64,000 bases of DNA from the NCBI RefSeq assembly GCF_000308875.1, contig NZ_BAGL01000007.1, positions 1-64,000 of the forward strand, read 5' to 3'. The position numbers were made by a program, and so were the translations under genes. This document shows, piece by piece, positions 62,500 to 64,000 of this stretch. The notes under the pieces were generated by a model that was given only the letters and a program-made list of their open reading frames with translations, had not been told where the DNA came from and searched no databases. The first letter of the stretch is position 1. The number at the start of each line of letters is the position of its first letter. The DNA comes from Nocardia transvalensis NBRC 15921 (GTDB taxonomy: Bacteria; Actinomycetota; Actinomycetes; Mycobacteriales; Mycobacteriaceae).

Positions 62500-62536
62500 C
62501 CCTGTTTTCCGGCCAAAAGCATGCCGGAAAACAGGG
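62500..62536. terminator. Terminator hairpin built on dispersed palindrome copy 9
   Basis: A 14-bp stem (62500-62513 with 62523-62536) around a loop of CAAAAGCAT; the inner 23 bp (62507-62529) are the exact consensus repeat. It lies between purQ and the convergent AmiC-like gene. Confidence 0.85.
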
Positions 62537-62566
62537 AAGGTGGCATGCCGGGACGTGGTGGCGTTC

Positions 62567-63685
62567 TCAGACCCTGACCAAGGGCTCGAATTCCGCTCCG
62601 TTGGCTCGGCACACTCGGACCGGCTGCTCGAATTGGTTGCCGGACAAGGTGAATTCGCCGGTGGCGCGGTCGAGGACCAGGCCGGAGTCGACGGTGGTGT
62701 GGATGCGGTCGACCTCGATCGACTTGGCGGCCGCCGTCAGGCCCTGGAGGACGTGCAGGGACTGGTAGTTGCAGGTGGCGAAGCGGCTGAAGGACGGGGC
62801 GAAGCGGCCGTGCAGGCGGTGGTAGCGCTCGAGGCGTTCGCGGTCGGTGCGTAGTCGCGGGTCGGGGATGACGCTGGATGGCACGTAGATGTTGGCGTTC
62901 GCGAACGGGCCACCGGCGGCCAGCAGATTCTCGTCGGCGGTCGGGCCCGTGCGGAACTGGTGATCGGCTCGCCCGCTCGCGGCGAAGGCGCGATTGAAGC
63001 GGGCCGCGTCGCCGCCGACCAGCAGCACGATCACCCCGTCGGCCGTATCGAGTCGCGGATCGTCCAGTGCCGCGCCGAAATCCTCGGTGCCCAGGGGAAA
63101 GACGTACTCGGCGACGAGTTCGTGCGGGCGGTCCAGGAGTCCGCGCAGGGTCGGGACCATCAACCGCGACCAGATGTAGTCGCTGGCGACGATGGCCCAG
63201 CGGTGCGCGCCGAATTCGCGGTGCAGCCACTCCAGGGCGGCGACCGTCTGCGCGCCCGGATTCTCGCCGATCATGAAGACCCCGCGCCGGGGACCGAAAT
63301 GACCCTCGTCGCCGATGCCGAACAGGCACGGCACCCGGCCGTCGGCGGCCGCCATGATCCCCGCGCGCACATCCGGCATGGGAATGCCGGTGATCGCGTG
63401 CACCATCCCGGTGGCGAGGAAGGCCGACACCTCGCGGGCGACCTCGTCGGCCGGCCCGCCGCCGTCGATGGTCGTGATCCGCGCCTCGCGGCCGAGAATC
63501 CCACTGCCGCTGTTGATTTCGAGTTCGGCCAGGCGGGCGGCCGCCTCGCAGGACGCGCCGATGATCCCGCCGGAGCCACGCAGCGGTACGACGTTGAGGA
63601 TCTCGACGGTCTCGTCGTGCACCCCCGGCGTTCCCATATCGGCACTTCCCGTCAGCTGTGCTGGTGGTGGCGGATACTGCTCCAT
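62567..63685 (-). CDS. AmiC-like ligand-binding protein
   Basis: 372 aa bilobal periplasmic-binding fold (Peripla_BP_5) with no signal peptide. Segments EILNVVPLRGSGGIIGASCEA, FGIGDEGHFGPRRGVFMIGEN, WAIVASDYIWSRLMVPTLRG and YQSLHVLQGLTAAAKS follow AmiC/urea-type binding proteins. AmiC is a cytosolic negative regulator of amidases, so a cytosolic sensor is plausible. ATG 63685 is used; ATG 63637 has a better ribosome site (GGGAAG). A second paralogue is encoded just upstream. Confidence 0.78.
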   Translation of the reverse strand: MEQYPPPPAQLTGSADMGTPGVHDETVEILNVVPLRGSGGIIGASCEAAARLAELEINSGSGILGREARITTIDGGGPADEVAREVSAFLATGMVHAITGIPMPDVRAGIMAAADGRVPCLFGIGDEGHFGPRRGVFMIGENPGAQTVAALEWLHREFGAHRWAIVASDYIWSRLMVPTLRGLLDRPHELVAEYVFPLGTEDFGAALDDPRLDTADGVIVLLVGGDAARFNRAFAASGRADHQFRTGPTADENLLAAGGPFANANIYVPSSVIPDPRLRTDRERLERYHRLHGRFAPSFSRFATCNYQSLHVLQGLTAAAKSIEVDRIHTTVDSGLVLDRATGEFTLSGNQFEQPVRVCRANGAEFEPLVRV

Positions 63686-63756
63686 GCCCCGGCGTAGGAC
63701 ATCGCGAGTTTACTCACAATGTAGATAGGGGTTGACGCCTCGCGGGGGAAGGCGTG

Positions 63757-64000
63757 TCAGGAAATCCGGCCGAGAATGTCGAAGTCCACGCCCCGGGCCC
63801 GGGCGATCTGCGCCGACTGGACCGCCTGATTGTCGCGGAAGCTGCGCTCGCCCGACGGGGTGCTGAGCACGGCCCCGTCGCGCAGGACGGCGTGGATGCG
63901 CGGCACGTCGAGGGTGCCGGCCGCGGACGCGACCGCGCGCAGGGTGTGCATCGCCTCGTAGCTGGTGTTACCGAAGTAGGTGAGCTGCGGCGCGAAGGTG
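63757..64000 (-). CDS. AmiC-like ligand-binding protein, 5' part missing
   Basis: The C-terminal about 80 residues of a second Peripla_BP-type protein run off the window at 64000. YFGNTSYEAMHTLRAVASAAG matches in layout the CNYQSLHVLQGLTAAAKS segment of the neighbour, and the ending DNQAVQSAQIARARGVDF matches its SGNQFEQPVRVCRANGAEF. It lies 71 bp upstream of the neighbour, same strand; probably an ABC substrate-binding or sensor paralogue pair. Confidence 0.72.
   Translation of the reverse strand, partial: TFAPQLTYFGNTSYEAMHTLRAVASAAGTLDVPRIHAVLRDGAVLSTPSGERSFRDNQAVQSAQIARARGVDFDILGRIS

Noticed and set aside
5158..62536. Palindrome copies as IS remnants
   Set aside because: Too short, with no transposase text or target duplications; better described as repeats used as terminators.

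Overview
The window is very GC-rich chromosomal DNA with dense codirectional gene strings, many GTG starts and several probably leaderless promoters. Gene content is that of a mycolic-acid actinobacterium (Mycobacteriales). A complete mce4 steroid importer, KstR-type operators, PhoP/PhoR, an EspR-like regulator and small C-x4-C proteins fit Nocardia best. A close Rhodococcus relative is not excluded. No insertion sequence, prophage, rRNA or CRISPR array was seen.

Region 1 (1-2.6 kb): an ImmA/IrrE-type metallopeptidase and a MAB_1171c-like membrane protein face an EspR-like DNA-binding protein, with a double hairpin between them. A structured, gene-free 360-bp stretch follows.

Region 2 (2.6-33.2 kb): a cholesterol/steroid island ordered much like Mycobacterium tuberculosis Rv3489-Rv3546. 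fadA5 and cyp125 diverge from paired KstR boxes. A coupled operon follows (Rv3521-like DUF35 protein, ltp4, ltp3, an LLM oxidoreductase, an NTF2-fold protein). After it come an Rv3520c-like oxidoreductase, two acyl-CoA synthetases (one is fadD19), an ECF sigma factor with a SnoaL tail, a VOC protein and a kinase-like P-loop protein. Then come fadE27/fadE26 divergent from fdxD, hsd4A, and the ten-gene yrbE4AB-mce4ABCDEF-mam4AB import operon, closed by otsA and a small upstream partner. Together these genes import the sterol, oxidise C26, activate the side chain and run its beta-oxidation. Nine KstR-like boxes mark the promoters.

Region 3 (33.2-34.9 kb): a junction with an alpha/beta hydrolase, an orphan MbtH-like protein and tRNA-Thr(UGU).

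Region 4 (34.9-49.3 kb and 60.8-62.5 kb): phoP-phoR-HIT, purD, purB, a second HIT protein, an Antigen-85-fold esterase, oligopeptidase B, a DUF2334 protein, purS and purQ. This follows the M. tuberculosis Rv0757-Rv0788 neighbourhood, interrupted by an M23 peptidase, an aminotransferase and a TetR regulator.

Region 5 (49.3-60.8 kb), accessory: lysE/lysG, a hydrolase, a regulator island (small C-x4-C protein, resolvase-like small protein, HTH-repeat regulator, SLOG-like nucleotide-binding protein), a glutamate decarboxylase/antiporter pair and an M20 peptidase.

Region 6 (62.5-64 kb): two tandem AmiC-like ligand-binding proteins, the second cut by the window end.

The most unusual non-gene feature is a 23-bp palindromic element with a conserved asymmetric loop. 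It occurs nine times, almost always between convergent genes, and twice next to short tandem arrays.
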